NCBI RefSeq assembly: GCF_000161795.2 | Contig: NZ_CP006882.1 | Location: 1,860,001 to 1,924,000 of the forward strand | DNA: 64,000 nt | Reading direction: 5' to 3' | From: Synechococcus sp. WH 8109 | GTDB taxonomy: Bacteria > Cyanobacteriota > Cyanobacteriia > PCC-6307 > Cyanobiaceae | In this document: piece by piece, positions 38,406-47,662 of the stretch | Layout: the number at the start of each line of letters is the position of its first letter | Position numbering within the stretch: position 1 is the first letter of the stretch | Position numbers and translations under genes: made by a program | The notes under the pieces: model-generated | Told to the model about the DNA's origin: nothing | What the model saw: only the letters and a program-made list of their open reading frames with translations | Database searches by the model: none

Positions 38406-39596
38406 TTAGGCGGCCGGAGCCGAGACGCGCTCCTCAATGGGCATCCAGGAGCGTGGCTGGGATCCGGAGTAGATCTGCGAAGGCCGGAAAATCCGGTTCG
38501 CCCCGAGCTGCTCCCGCCAATGGGCCAGCCAGCCGGCAACCCTGGCAATGGCGAAGACCGGCGTGAACAGATCCCTGGGAATACCGAGCTTGCGGTACAC
38601 CAGGCCCGAATAGAAATCGACGTTGGGGTAGATGCCTTTGGGGCCGAGGCGAGACGCTGCTTCTGCTTCGATCGCCCGGGCCACGTCGTAGAGGTCGTCA
38701 TGGCCGAAGCTGGCGAACATCTCCTCCACCAGGGCCTGCAGGATCACGGCACGGGGATCCTTCACCTTGTATTCCCGGTGGCCGAAGCCCATGATTTTGC
38801 GCTTGGCAGCTATGGCCTCATCCAGGAAAGCGCCTGCGTTCTCGGGACTGCCCACCTGCTCGAGCATGGCGAGGACATCTTCATTGGCGCCGCCATGGAG
38901 TGGGCCAGCCAGGGTGCCGACGGCTGAAGCCACCACTGCGTAGGGGTCGGTGAGGGTGCTGGCGGTGACGCGGGCACTGAAGGTGCTGGCGTTGAGGCTG
39001 TGCTCGGCATGGAGCATCAGGCAGCGATCAAAGATGCGCGCCGCCAGGGGATCCGGCTCACGTTCGGTGAGCATGTAGAGGAAATTGGCGGAGTAGGCCA
39101 AATCATCCCGGGGCTGGATTGGGTCCTGGCCTTTGCGGATCAGCTGAAAAGCGGCCACCATCGTGGGGATCTTGGCGATCAGCCGCACCACCGCGTCATA
39201 GATGTACTGAGGGTCGTCGATCGCCCGGCGCGAATAGAACAGCCCCAGGGAAGCGGCACTGGACTGCAGCGCGTCCATCGGGTGCCCGCTGGCCGGGAAG
39301 CACTTCATCATGTCTCGCACCCGGAAGCTGACCCGCCGGTGCATTTGCACCGCGTGCTCAAACTCCGCCAACTGGTCGCGGCTGGGCAGCTCTCCCCAGA
39401 TCAGCAGGTAGGCCGTTTCCAGAAAGCTGCTATTGGCCGCCAGATCCTGCATCGGGTAGCCGCGATAGGTGAGCAGCCCTTGCTCTCCATCGATGTCGCA
39501 GATCGCCGACTGGGTGGCCGGCACGCCATCTAGGCCTGGACGCAGTTCGATCCCGGTCCGCGCATGGCGCAGGTCGCCTGTCTGCTGCTGGGCCAC
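38406..39596 (-). CDS. gltA: Citrate synthase
   Basis: The 396-residue enzyme condenses acetyl-CoA and oxaloacetate in the cyanobacterial TCA pathway. The active-site regions are HAEHSLNASTFSARV, GPLHGGANEDV and MGFGHREYKVKDPRA; an Arg/Asp-containing FYSGLVYRKLGIP block follows. It starts with GTG at 39596. It is 13 bp after sixA and 24 bp before ndhA on the same strand. Confidence 0.95.
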   Translation of the reverse strand: MAQQQTGDLRHARTGIELRPGLDGVPATQSAICDIDGEQGLLTYRGYPMQDLAANSSFLETAYLLIWGELPSRDQLAEFEHAVQMHRRVSFRVRDMMKCFPASGHPMDALQSSAASLGLFYSRRAIDDPQYIYDAVVRLIAKIPTMVAAFQLIRKGQDPIQPRDDLAYSANFLYMLTEREPDPLAARIFDRCLMLHAEHSLNASTFSARVTASTLTDPYAVVASAVGTLAGPLHGGANEDVLAMLEQVGSPENAGAFLDEAIAAKRKIMGFGHREYKVKDPRAVILQALVEEMFASFGHDDLYDVARAIEAEAASRLGPKGIYPNVDFYSGLVYRKLGIPRDLFTPVFAIARVAGWLAHWREQLGANRIFRPSQIYSGSQPRSWMPIEERVSAPAA

Positions 39597-39609
39597 CGCC
39601 TGATTGCCT

Positions 39610-40083
39610 CTAGAAGCAACCTAAATCGTCAATCAACAGTGCTGGTCGAAGCAAGGCCTTCAACTGCCACTGGCCCGCGGAATGACGCAGCTGGATCACG
39701 CCGGCTTTCTTCAGCACCAGGGCACCCGGGGCACACCCCAGAAGACCGCAGGCCAGATCGCCAAGATCCGGCTCATGGCCGATCAAGCCAAGCCGTTCAT
39801 CCAAGGCGGTCACCAGCATGTTGAGGGCCCCGCCCGGCTGGAGCCGTTCATCCACCGCAAGCTCAGAAGCGAGCCCCGCATCCAACGCCAGTTCCGCCGT
39901 TTGCAGAGCCCGGCGATAAGGGCTGGACAGCAGGCGATCCAAGCGCAGCCCCCGTTGCACCAGGGCCGCCATCACCCGCTGGGTTCGCTGACGGCCAGCG
40001 GCGTTCAGGGGGCGATCCGGATGGTCCTGGCCCCCCTGGCGGGGTTCGGCGATGCCATGCCGCAACAGAACCAGGTCAGCCAA
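39610..40083 (-). CDS. Phosphohistidine phosphatase SixA-like
   Basis: The 157-residue histidine-phosphatase-superfamily protein begins ADLVLLRHGIAEP, with the RHG motif at residues 8-10, and has a later catalytic His in LGLIGHEPDLGDLA. SixA removes phosphate from His of phosphotransfer domains; the substrate here is unknown. I chose the TTG at 40083, which overlaps the DUF3352 gene's stop by 8 nt and gives the usual start shortly before RHG. Confidence 0.82.
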   Translation of the reverse strand: MADLVLLRHGIAEPRQGGQDHPDRPLNAAGRQRTQRVMAALVQRGLRLDRLLSSPYRRALQTAELALDAGLASELAVDERLQPGGALNMLVTALDERLGLIGHEPDLGDLACGLLGCAPGALVLKKAGVIQLRHSAGQWQLKALLRPALLIDDLGCF

Positions 40084-41692
40084 GTTCGAGCCGGGCGTGC
40101 AACGGAATCTCGGTACCGCCCTGCTCCTGGCGATCAACATCGACGGCCAGCGCAAGGCCGCGGACCTGATCCTGGAGCGGACGCCCCGCCATCACCTGCA
40201 GCAGGGCCCATGGCCGCCATTGCCCCAACAGTGCCCGGGCCGGCTCATCCGCCAGCAGGAGGGCCTGCGCCGGTTGGGCGGAGGCTGTGAGCTCCTGCCA
40301 CTGGTTCAAGCGGGGCTGGAGGGCACGCCCGTTCTGGCGCTGCGCCAGAGCCATCAGAGACTCGCCCCACCAGTTCAGCGCAGACGAGCGAACCTGAGCC
40401 ACGGCCAATTGAGCATCCACCCCTGGCTGGCGTCCCCGCTGGCGCACCAGCCGCGTCCACACGCTCAACATCTCGCCATCGCCCTCCAGCTCAGAACGGG
40501 TCAGGCCCTGCTCCTGCAGACGCGTATCCACCGCATCCCTGGCGGGGCTTTGCGGGCGGCTGGCCAGCAACCAGCCCTCAGGTTGGTCCTGCCAAAGCAG
40601 AGGGCCTTCATCGGCCCCCACAACAGCCTCTGCCGCCGGCTGGTCCGCCAAGTGCTTCTCCAGCACCGGACCGAACCATTGGGCCAGCGGATGACTTTCG
40701 CTGAGATCCAGCAAACGGGCTGGACTCTGCAGCTGAGCCAGCCAGCGGGCATGGCCGCCGGCCGACGCCGTCAGATCCGTGAGCTCAGGCCAGGGGTCGG
40801 CGCCAAGGCCTTGCCGGAACCCTAGGCGCCCATCCACCGCCAGGGTTGAACCCTCTGGTCGCAGTGATGCCACGAGTCCGCTCAAATCGTCCCGTTGGGC
40901 TACTAGCTCAGGCAGCTGCAGCCAATGCTCAAGGGCATGGGGAGATGCCGTGAGCAGAGCCACGCCCTCGCCGAGCTCAGCCACCTGACGTTGCAGGCTT
41001 TGATCCCCCAGCTGATGCTGATCCGGAAGCTGGGAGACATCGAGGGCCTGCTCCAGCACACCCCTGCCTGAGGCCACGAGCAGCAGATCATCGTCAATCA
41101 AGGCCGTGGCCAGGGGTTGGGGGTCATGCCCCACCAACGCCCCCTGGCCACTGATCACACCGACACCGCGGTAACTGCTGATCTGCAAGTCGGTGCCCGC
41201 CAGGCTGCGGGTCTGCCAGAACCGTTGCAGAAAGCGCCGGGCGCCGTCGTCATCCCGACTGGTCAAAGCCAACACCCAACCGGTGAAGGAATCCCCGTCG
41301 GTGAGGCTGAGACTGACCTCTTCACCAAGCCAGGGCTCCAGCTCCAGACCGAACTGGAGGCCCGCCAAGGCAAAGACGCCTTCGCGCCACTGCCGGGCGC
41401 CATCACGGGCATCGCGGCGTTGGGAGGCAGGGGCAACGGCCTGGGCATAGGCCGGCAACCGTCCTGGATCGGCCAGCCAATGGAGGGACAGGTCAGCATC
41501 CCGGGGCACAAACCGGGCCGCCCGAGGCAGATGCAACGGCTGCTCTGCCAGCTGCAGGGGGCTCTGGCGGTTCATGGTCCAGAGCAGGCCAGCGGCCAGC
41601 AAAATCAGCGACAACAGCACAGCGCCGGCAGCGCTGAGGAAGGGGCGGGCCTTCATGGGCCGGCGGTCTCGGGTCGCCTCATCTTTGTCCAT
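40076..41692 (-). CDS. DUF3352-type membrane-anchored protein
   Basis: The 538-residue protein has a short cytoplasmic start, one membrane segment (about 20-39) and a long exported domain resembling the cyanobacterial DUF3352 family (ARFVPRDADLSLHWLADP near the start). No enzyme motif is visible and the role is unknown. The start is either the ATG at 41692 or the one at 41656; the longer frame runs into the divergent rhodanese gene. It leads the series DUF3352-sixA-gltA-ndhA-I-G-E-nadK-CYTH. Confidence 0.78.
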   Translation of the reverse strand: MDKDEATRDRRPMKARPFLSAAGAVLLSLILLAAGLLWTMNRQSPLQLAEQPLHLPRAARFVPRDADLSLHWLADPGRLPAYAQAVAPASQRRDARDGARQWREGVFALAGLQFGLELEPWLGEEVSLSLTDGDSFTGWVLALTSRDDDGARRFLQRFWQTRSLAGTDLQISSYRGVGVISGQGALVGHDPQPLATALIDDDLLLVASGRGVLEQALDVSQLPDQHQLGDQSLQRQVAELGEGVALLTASPHALEHWLQLPELVAQRDDLSGLVASLRPEGSTLAVDGRLGFRQGLGADPWPELTDLTASAGGHARWLAQLQSPARLLDLSESHPLAQWFGPVLEKHLADQPAAEAVVGADEGPLLWQDQPEGWLLASRPQSPARDAVDTRLQEQGLTRSELEGDGEMLSVWTRLVRQRGRQPGVDAQLAVAQVRSSALNWWGESLMALAQRQNGRALQPRLNQWQELTASAQPAQALLLADEPARALLGQWRPWALLQVMAGRPLQDQVRGLALAVDVDRQEQGGTEIPLHARLELG

Positions 41693-41709
41693 CACCGCAG
41701 AATGGCGCC

Positions 41710-42066
41710 ATGGGCCAATCCCAACAACCACAACCAATCCAAGCCTCTGAACTGCAGCAATGGCTGCAAAGCCAGCGACCTTCACCGCAACTGGTGGATG
41801 TGCGCGAGGAGGCTGAGCTTGCGATCGCTGCCTTCCCAGGTGCGGTGCTGCACCGCCCCCTGAGCCAATCCAATGCATGGCTTGGAAAGCTGCAGGCCGA
41901 CCTCAACCCCGATCAACCCGTCGTGGTGGTCTGCCATGCCGGCGTGCGCAGCTACCACTTCGGCCTGTGGCTGCTTGACCAACCCTGGGGCCTTGAGGTG
42001 TGGAACCTTGAGGGTGGCATTGATGCCTGGAGCCTTCAGGTGAACCCCAGCGTTCCCCGCTACTGA
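41710..42066 (+). CDS. Rhodanese-domain protein
   Basis: The 118-residue single-domain protein has VDVREEAEL and the active-site loop CHAGVRS (Cys75). Such proteins move sulfane sulfur or serve in redox signalling. It diverges from the DUF3352 gene across only 17 bp. Its stop overlaps the hrcA ATG by one base, so the two genes are co-translated. Confidence 0.92.
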   Translation: MGQSQQPQPIQASELQQWLQSQRPSPQLVDVREEAELAIAAFPGAVLHRPLSQSNAWLGKLQADLNPDQPVVVVCHAGVRSYHFGLWLLDQPWGLEVWNLEGGIDAWSLQVNPSVPRY

Positions 42067-43040
42067 TGAGTAAGCCCCTGTCGCTTCGGCAAAAACAGGT
42101 GCTTCAAGCGACGGTGCACCACTACGTCGACACGATGGAGCCGGTGGGCAGCCGCACCCTGGTGCAACGATTCGGCATCCCCGCCAGCTCCGCCACCGTT
42201 CGCTCCGCCATGGGAGCGCTTGAGCGCCGAGGACTGCTGAATCAACCGCACACGTCCGCCGGACGCGTTCCCAGTCCGATGGGTTACCGGCACTACGTGG
42301 ATGCGCTGCTGCCCGAACCCGGCATCGCTGTTCAACACCTGGAACGGGAGCTCACCGGCCTCAGTCTTCGTTGGGCCGGTTTGGACGAGCTGTTGATGCA
42401 TCTGGCCCGGCGGCTGACGGATTTCACCGGTCTGATGAGCCTGATCACCCAACCGCAGCAGGAGAACCAGCAACTTGAGACGATCCGTTTGGTGCCCAGC
42501 GGTGATCGACTGCTGGTGATGCTGGTGGAAGCCAACGGCCGCGCCAGCCACATCAACCTGCGTCTGCCCCACGGGGCTGAAACCGAACTCACCGCGATGG
42601 AACGCTGGGCGTCGGCCCAGCTCGAGCAGGGCGACCTGAACTGGGAAGCACTGCCCAGGCAGCTGCAACGCAGCGGCGCGGTGCTGCGCAACGCCCTTGA
42701 GCAGCCCACCCCCGCCAACTCCACACAGGTGGTGATGCATGGCCTTTCAAGGCTGGTGAGCGAACCGGAATTTGAAAGCACCTCCAGCCTTCGGCCGCTG
42801 CTGGAACTGATCGATGACCAACCCGCCACCTTGATCAGCCGCGGCGAATCCGCACGAGTATGGATCGGCGACGAACATCCTCAGCCAGCCCTAGAGGCCT
42901 GTGCCGTGGTTCAGGCGCCCTACCGCTGCAACGAGGGGCTCGGTCATGTGGCCCTGGTGGGGCCTATGCGGATGGCCTATGCCACGGCACGAGCCGCCGT
43001 GCAGCGAGTGGCCCGCCACCTGGAATTGCTACTGGCCTGA
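42066..43040 (+). CDS. hrcA: Heat-inducible transcription repressor HrcA
   Basis: The 324-residue protein matches HrcA: an N-terminal winged helix (SLRQKQVLQATVHHYVDTME, then GSRTLVQRFGIPASSATVR) with HTSAGRVPSPMGYRHYVD, a GAF-like middle domain and a C-terminal YRCNEGLGHVALVGPMRM block. It represses groESL/dnaK through CIRCE operators. I did not find a CIRCE element in this window, so its targets lie elsewhere. It converges on trpB with 10 bp between stop codons. Confidence 0.94.
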   Translation: MSKPLSLRQKQVLQATVHHYVDTMEPVGSRTLVQRFGIPASSATVRSAMGALERRGLLNQPHTSAGRVPSPMGYRHYVDALLPEPGIAVQHLERELTGLSLRWAGLDELLMHLARRLTDFTGLMSLITQPQQENQQLETIRLVPSGDRLLVMLVEANGRASHINLRLPHGAETELTAMERWASAQLEQGDLNWEALPRQLQRSGAVLRNALEQPTPANSTQVVMHGLSRLVSEPEFESTSSLRPLLELIDDQPATLISRGESARVWIGDEHPQPALEACAVVQAPYRCNEGLGHVALVGPMRMAYATARAAVQRVARHLELLLA

Positions 43041-43050
43041 GATCCACTCC

Positions 43051-44307
43051 TTAGAGCTGATCCCCCAGCTTCTCCGCCACGGTGTTGACGTCCTTGTCGC
43101 CGCGGCCAGAGCAGTTGATCACCACTTCCGTGCCATCGGCCAGGGTGGGGCAAAGCTCCTCAAGCCAGGCGAAGGCGTGAGCGGTTTCCAGGGCTGGAAT
43201 GATGCCCTCTAGCTCACTCACAAGGCGCAGGGCATCAAGGGCCTGTTGGTCGGTGACTGCGGCGTACTCAGCACGCCCGATCTCCCGCAGGTAGCTGTGC
43301 TCCGGCCCCACTCCGGGGTAGTCGAGACCTGCACTGATGGAGTGGGCCTCCATCACCTGACCGTCGCCGTCCTGCAGCAGCAGGCTCATGGCGCCGTGCA
43401 GCACACCGGCACTACCCTCGGTGATCGTCGCAGCGTGGCGACCGGTGGCCACACCATCACCGGCGGCCTCAACACCGATCAGCCGCACAGACGTGTCCTG
43501 CACAAAGGGATGGAAGAGGCCCATGGCATTGGAGCCACCGCCAACGCAGGCCATCAGCACGTCGGGCAGCCGGCCGAAGGCTTCCTGACACTGCTGCTTG
43601 GACTCCTCACCGATCACGGCATGGAAATCCCGCACCAACATCGGATAGGGGTGCGGACCAGCGACGGATCCAAGGATGTAGTGGGTAGTTTCGACGTTGG
43701 TCACCCAGTCGCGGATCGCCTCACTAGTGGCGTCCTTGAGGGTGGCGGTGCCGGCCGTCACCGGTTGAACCGTGGCGCCCAGCAGGCGCATGCGGAAAAC
43801 ATTTAGGGCCTGACGGCGCATGTCTTCAGCGCCCATGTAGATCACGCACCCCAGGCCGAAGCGAGCACAGACCGTGGCAGTGGCGACGCCGTGCTGCCCC
43901 GCACCGGTCTCGGCAATGATCCTCTTCTTGCCCATGCGCAGGGCCAGCAGGGCCTGACCCAGGGCGTTGTTGATCTTGTGGGCACCGGTGTGATTCAGGT
44001 CTTCCCGCTTGAGCCAGATGCGGGGTCCACCGTCGGCGCGGCGGTAGTGGGCGGTGAGACGCTCGGCCTCATACAACGGTGTCGCCCGCCCGACGTAGTT
44101 CTTGAGCAGGCGGTTGAGCTCGGCGGTGAAGGCGGGATCGTTCCAGGCCTGGGCCGCTGCTTGCTCCAGTTCCGCCAAGGCCGGCATAAGGGTCTCGGGC
44201 ACGTACTGGCCGCCGAATCGTCCAAAACGACCATGGGCACCGGGGCGCACCGCTGGCTGCAGGCTGGAGGGATCCGGAGTGCTGGCGTTGGGCAGGGTGC
44301 TGGTCAC
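43051..44307 (-). CDS. trpB: Tryptophan synthase beta chain
   Basis: The 418-residue PLP enzyme joins indole and serine to tryptophan. The PLP lysine is Lys111 in [12 protein letters not shown], and the glycine-rich phosphate loop reads [10 protein letters not shown]. The start is a GTG at 44307. A Ser/Thr/Pro-rich stretch of about 25 residues precedes the conserved [15 protein letters not shown]. No trpA lies next to it. Confidence 0.97.
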   Translation of the reverse strand: MTSTLPNASTPDPSSLQPAVRPGAHGRFGRFGGQYVPETLMPALAELEQAAAQAWNDPAFTAELNRLLKNYVGRATPLYEAERLTAHYRRADGGPRIWLKREDLNHTGAHKINNALGQALLALRMGKKRIIAETGAGQHGVATATVCARFGLGCVIYMGAEDMRRQALNVFRMRLLGATVQPVTAGTATLKDATSEAIRDWVTNVETTHYILGSVAGPHPYPMLVRDFHAVIGEESKQQCQEAFGRLPDVLMACVGGGSNAMGLFHPFVQDTSVRLIGVEAAGDGVATGRHAATITEGSAGVLHGAMSLLLQDGDGQVMEAHSISAGLDYPGVGPEHSYLREIGRAEYAAVTDQQALDALRLVSELEGIIPALETAHAFAWLEELCPTLADGTEVVINCSGRGDKDVNTVAEKLGDQL

Positions 44308-44406
44308 GGATCCACGGCGGAGCGTCGGCTCAGCGTAAGCAGGCGGTCACGCCGTGGGGCGCCGCATCGGCGGTCATCGACAATGCAATCCGGTTGCGAT
44401 GGGTGG

Positions 44407-44733
44407 ATGCCGAAGGGAGGCTGGGAGGAATTCAGCAGCGCCGAGAGCCTGCAGCGACCGAGCGGCCCTGCGGCGGAGCCCACAGCCAAGGCGCAGCAAA
44501 TGGTGCGGGTGCAGCCCACCCGTGGTGGCAAAGGTGGCAAAACCGTGACGGTGATTCAGGGCCTGGAGCTGGATGCTGCGGGCTTCAAGGTGCTGCTGAA
44601 GAAGCTCAAAACACGCATCGGCAGTGGCGGGACCGCCAAGGACGGCGTGATCGAACTGCAAGGAGATCAGGTGGATCTGGCACTCGAGCTGCTTAGCAAG
44701 GAGGGATACCGGCCGAAACGGGCTGGGGGCTAA
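44407..44733 (+). CDS. SUI1/eIF1-family translation factor (YciH-like)
   Basis: The 108-residue protein has the SUI1 core RVQPTRGGKGGKTVTVIQGL and GSGGTAKDGVIELQGDQ. Bacterial YciH-type proteins can affect initiation fidelity; their physiological role is unclear. The ATG at 44407 (MPKGGWEEF) was chosen; upstream frame is antisense to trpB. It precedes cysC by 31 bp. Confidence 0.92.
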   Translation: MPKGGWEEFSSAESLQRPSGPAAEPTAKAQQMVRVQPTRGGKGGKTVTVIQGLELDAAGFKVLLKKLKTRIGSGGTAKDGVIELQGDQVDLALELLSKEGYRPKRAGG

Positions 44734-44764
44734 GGGAGAATGGCCGCCACTTCATGCCGTGGCC

Positions 44765-45409
44765 ATGACCGCCAGCCCCACCTACGGAGAGCTCACCGAT
44801 AAAGGTGCGTCCACCAACATTGCCTGGCATGAGGCCTCCGTGGGCCGCGACGATCGCTCGCAGCAGCGCGGTCACCGCAGCGCCATTCTTTGGTTCACCG
44901 GACTCTCCGGCTCCGGCAAGAGCACTCTTGCCAATGCCGTCAACGCAGCCCTGTTTGAACGGGGACTCGCCACCTATGTGCTGGATGGCGACAACATTCG
45001 CCACGGCCTCTGCAAAGACCTGGGCTTCTCCGATGCCGACCGTGAGGAGAACATCCGCCGCATCGGTGAAGTGGCCAAGCTGTTCCTGGATGCGGGCGTG
45101 ATCGTGCTGACCGCCTTTGTTTCCCCCTTCCGCGCTGACCGGGACAAGGCCCGGGACCTGGTGGAGGACGGCGACTTCCTCGAGGTTTTCTGCGCCGCTG
45201 ATCTGGAGGTCTGCGAATCCCGCGACCCCAAAGGCCTCTACGCCAAAGCACGGGCGGGGCAGATCAAGGAATTCACCGGCATCTCCAGCCCCTATGAAGC
45301 ACCGGAAACGCCCGAACTGAAGATCGACACCGGCAAGCAGGATCTGGCCTACTCCGTGGAGCTGGTGATCAAAGCGCTCCAGGAGCGTGGGGTGATTCCG
45401 GCCGCCTGA
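44765..45409 (+). CDS. cysC: Adenylylsulfate kinase
   Basis: The 214-residue APS kinase makes PAPS in sulfate assimilation. The P-loop is GLSGSGKST (46-54) and the substrate-binding blocks LDGDNIRHGL, FVSPFRADR and KGLYAKARAG are present. The ATG at 44765 is preceded by an in-frame GTG two codons upstream. Its last 41 nt overlap the convergent permease gene, and its probable terminator lies inside that gene. Confidence 0.95.
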   Translation: MTASPTYGELTDKGASTNIAWHEASVGRDDRSQQRGHRSAILWFTGLSGSGKSTLANAVNAALFERGLATYVLDGDNIRHGLCKDLGFSDADREENIRRIGEVAKLFLDAGVIVLTAFVSPFRADRDKARDLVEDGDFLEVFCAADLEVCESRDPKGLYAKARAGQIKEFTGISSPYEAPETPELKIDTGKQDLAYSVELVIKALQERGVIPAA

Positions 45410-46454
45410 GTTCGCCGTCGCCAGCCCTGGCTGCATCCGCCAGGGTTTTTATGCAACTGGCCACCGGCACCGCCAACAGCAGTCCCAGCAGATCCCCCAC
45501 GCCAAAGAGGGCGCCTACCCGGGCACCGATGGGCAGAGCGATCAGCAACCAGGCCGGTTGCAACCCCACGATGCTGCCCATCAGCCGCGGTTGGATCACC
45601 TGATCCACGATCTGACCAACCACGATCGCCGCGGCAAGCAGCTCAAGGCCTGTGCGGGGGTCCTGAACCGCCAGCACCGCACTCACCGAGACGATCGACA
45701 CGGCACTGGCATAGGGCACCAGGGTGGTGAAGCCGATAAGCACAGCGAACAATACGCCGTAGGGAATGTTCAAGGCGGTGAACACCAGAAGCTGACCGCC
45801 ACTGAGGATCAGCGCCAACACAACCTGGCCAGCGAAATAGCCGCGAAAGGTGCGCTCAAGGGTCATCTTCACCAGATCCCGCCAACGGTCGGGCAGCCAA
45901 CGGGCCAGACCGTCGACGATCGGATCCGCCCCAAGCAGCAGAAAGACCGCCAACACCAACACGATCACCACATTGATTGTGGTGCCCACCGTTGCGCCAA
46001 GCAGGCCCAACAGACGCTGGCTCAACTGCGTGGCCAGACGACTGAACTGGGCCACCAGATCGCTGCTGAGGTCAGCGAAATCAGCCGGCAAGCCATGATC
46101 CAGGGCCCAGAGCTGACCCCGATCGATCCACTGCTCCGCCGCCGTGAGCAAAGACGGCGAGGTACTGATCAATTGACTGAGTTGTTCAATCAACAGCGGC
46201 ACCAGGGCCACAGCTGCCCAGACCAGAAGCCCCAGGGTCACCAGGACCACGCTGACGATGGCCCATGCGCGGGGAAGACCCCGTTGCGCAAGCCAGCGGC
46301 AGGGCAGGTCCAACAAAAAGGCGATTAAAGCCGCGGTGAGGAACAGCCCGGGGAATGGGGCGAACTGCACCAGCAAACCCTTCAGCACAAAGGCGTTCAA
46401 GCCCAGTACCGGCAGCAGAAGACCAAGCCGCAACCAGGCCGGCCAAGGCGTCAT
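45369..46454 (-). CDS. AI-2E-type permease (PerM/DUF20 family)
   Basis: The 361-residue protein has about seven or eight membrane segments and a soluble loop after the second one, rich in charged helices (about 95-150). It fits the AI-2E/PerM family; members export autoinducer or act in cation exchange, so the substrate cannot be given. Conserved blocks include VPYASAVSIVSVSAVL and VDQVIQPRLMGSIVGL. The end overlaps cysC by 41 nt. Confidence 0.85.
   Translation of the reverse strand: MTPWPAWLRLGLLLPVLGLNAFVLKGLLVQFAPFPGLFLTAALIAFLLDLPCRWLAQRGLPRAWAIVSVVLVTLGLLVWAAVALVPLLIEQLSQLISTSPSLLTAAEQWIDRGQLWALDHGLPADFADLSSDLVAQFSRLATQLSQRLLGLLGATVGTTINVVIVLVLAVFLLLGADPIVDGLARWLPDRWRDLVKMTLERTFRGYFAGQVVLALILSGGQLLVFTALNIPYGVLFAVLIGFTTLVPYASAVSIVSVSAVLAVQDPRTGLELLAAAIVVGQIVDQVIQPRLMGSIVGLQPAWLLIALPIGARVGALFGVGDLLGLLLAVPVASCIKTLADAARAGDGELRRPESPHAPGAL
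45425..45450 (+). terminator. Probable cysC terminator inside the permease gene
   Basis: A perfect 7-bp stem CCCTGGC/GCCAGGG with a 7-nt loop is followed by five T residues, 15 bp after the cysC stop. It lies within the C-terminal codons of the opposite-strand permease gene, so one stretch of DNA serves as both coding sequence and terminator. Confidence 0.8.
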
Positions 46455-46475
46455 TGAGACGATGAAGCGAATCGA

Positions 46476-47100
46476 TCAGTGCTGCTCAAGGGAGGCCGGC
46501 ATAAAGGAGGAACTGACGTAATGGCACCAAAAACTGAGCCAAGCGGCAATCCCGAGGGACTTGAATCCCTCCTCAAAGATCTGCACCGTCTCGTAGGAAT
46601 TCGGCCAAAGCCCTTGAGGTGATCGGTCAGAACCGACATGCCCAACAACACCACGGAGACCAGAAAGGTGTAGCCACCGAGGCGCCGCAGGGGGCCACCG
46701 AAGCGAAACAGCAGCAACCCGGTAAAGAAGGCGTAGGTGATGTCAAGTCAGTCCTCACCGAGGTAGCGATCATGCACCAGGAACATGTCGTCGAGGCAGA
46801 GCCAGAGCGAGAAGCCACCCCCACAGAAGGCGAATTGACGTTTAAGAACGGAGCCCTGGATCTGCCGAGTGGATGCCGCAAACAGGGCGATAGCCGCCGC
46901 CATCCAGAGCAGATAGCCCACACTGGAGAGGACACCTTTCTCCAAAGGGGCGTTGCAGGCCTGGGACAAATCCCTCAACACCAGCTTGGCGCTGATGCCC
47001 TCAGCACCACTCCAGACCAAGGCAACCGCTAGGCGATGGCCGCAGGCACCACCGCCCAAAGCAGCGTGGATCGCAGGGTGGAACGAACGGGAACACTCAT
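46476..47100 (-). pseudogene. Decayed membrane-protein gene downstream of purE
   Basis: Starting at the ATG at 47100, which overlaps the purE stop (ATGA), a protein of about 207 residues can be pieced together from two frames. Three lesions break it: a frameshift near 47029-47036 giving an early TAG, an in-frame TGA at 46748-46750 and a frameshift near 46602-46612. The pieces form a sensible membrane protein: SSVGYLLWMAAAIALF, then LWLCLDDMFLVHDRYLGED, the stop, LDITYAFFTGLLLFRFGG, SVVLLGMSVLTDHLKGFG, shift, YETVQIFEEGFKSLGIAAW and an ending at 46476. The motif order LDD-HD...FEE...LGI resembles the protein at 3115-3855. Sequencing error is a less likely alternative because three lesions are needed. 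Confidence 0.8.
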
Positions 47101-47651
47101 GAATTCATCTGAGAGAGGTAATCCGTGCTGCCCAGATCAACCAGGCGCGCATCCTTGGCGACCACAGCATCGTGGAGGCTGCTGCGGTAATCCTCAAGTT
47201 TCCGGGCCAAGTCAGAGTTGGCCACCGAAAGGATCTGCGCCGCCAACAACCCAGCATTGAGGCCCCCACCGATGGCGACGGTGGCCACCGGAATCCCCCC
47301 CGGCATCTGCACGATCGAGTGGAGGGAATCGACCCCGGACAGCGTCCGGCTTTTCACCGGCACGCCGATCACGGGCAGGGTGGTGAGGGCGGCCACCATG
47401 CCAGGAAGATGGGCCGCCCCGCCGGCGCCGGCGACGATCACCCCAAACCCCTGACCCCGGGCCGCTTGAGCGAAGTTCACCATCTCCAAGGGGGTGCGAT
47501 GGGCCGAGAGCACCCGAACCTCCACCTCCACCCCCAATTCGCGCAGGATGGCGGCGGCGGGTTCCATGGTGGGCAGGTCAGAGTCACTGCCCATCACAAC
47601 GGCAACACGGGGGAGCACTGGCGGCACAACGCAGAGTGGCAAGACTGCCAT
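47097..47651 (-). CDS. purE: N5-carboxyaminoimidazole ribonucleotide mutase
   Basis: The 184-residue enzyme acts in purine synthesis. Conserved are [18 protein letters not shown] (active-site His) and [12 protein letters not shown]. The first 14 residues vary in the family, and a later start is possible. It diverges from nagA across 11 bp and is followed by an overlapping broken membrane-protein gene. purK is not adjacent. Confidence 0.94.
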   Translation of the reverse strand: MAVLPLCVVPPVLPRVAVVMGSDSDLPTMEPAAAILRELGVEVEVRVLSAHRTPLEMVNFAQAARGQGFGVIVAGAGGAAHLPGMVAALTTLPVIGVPVKSRTLSGVDSLHSIVQMPGGIPVATVAIGGGLNAGLLAAQILSVANSDLARKLEDYRSSLHDAVVAKDARLVDLGSTDYLSQMNS

Positions 47652-47662
47652 CGTCTCCCCCC

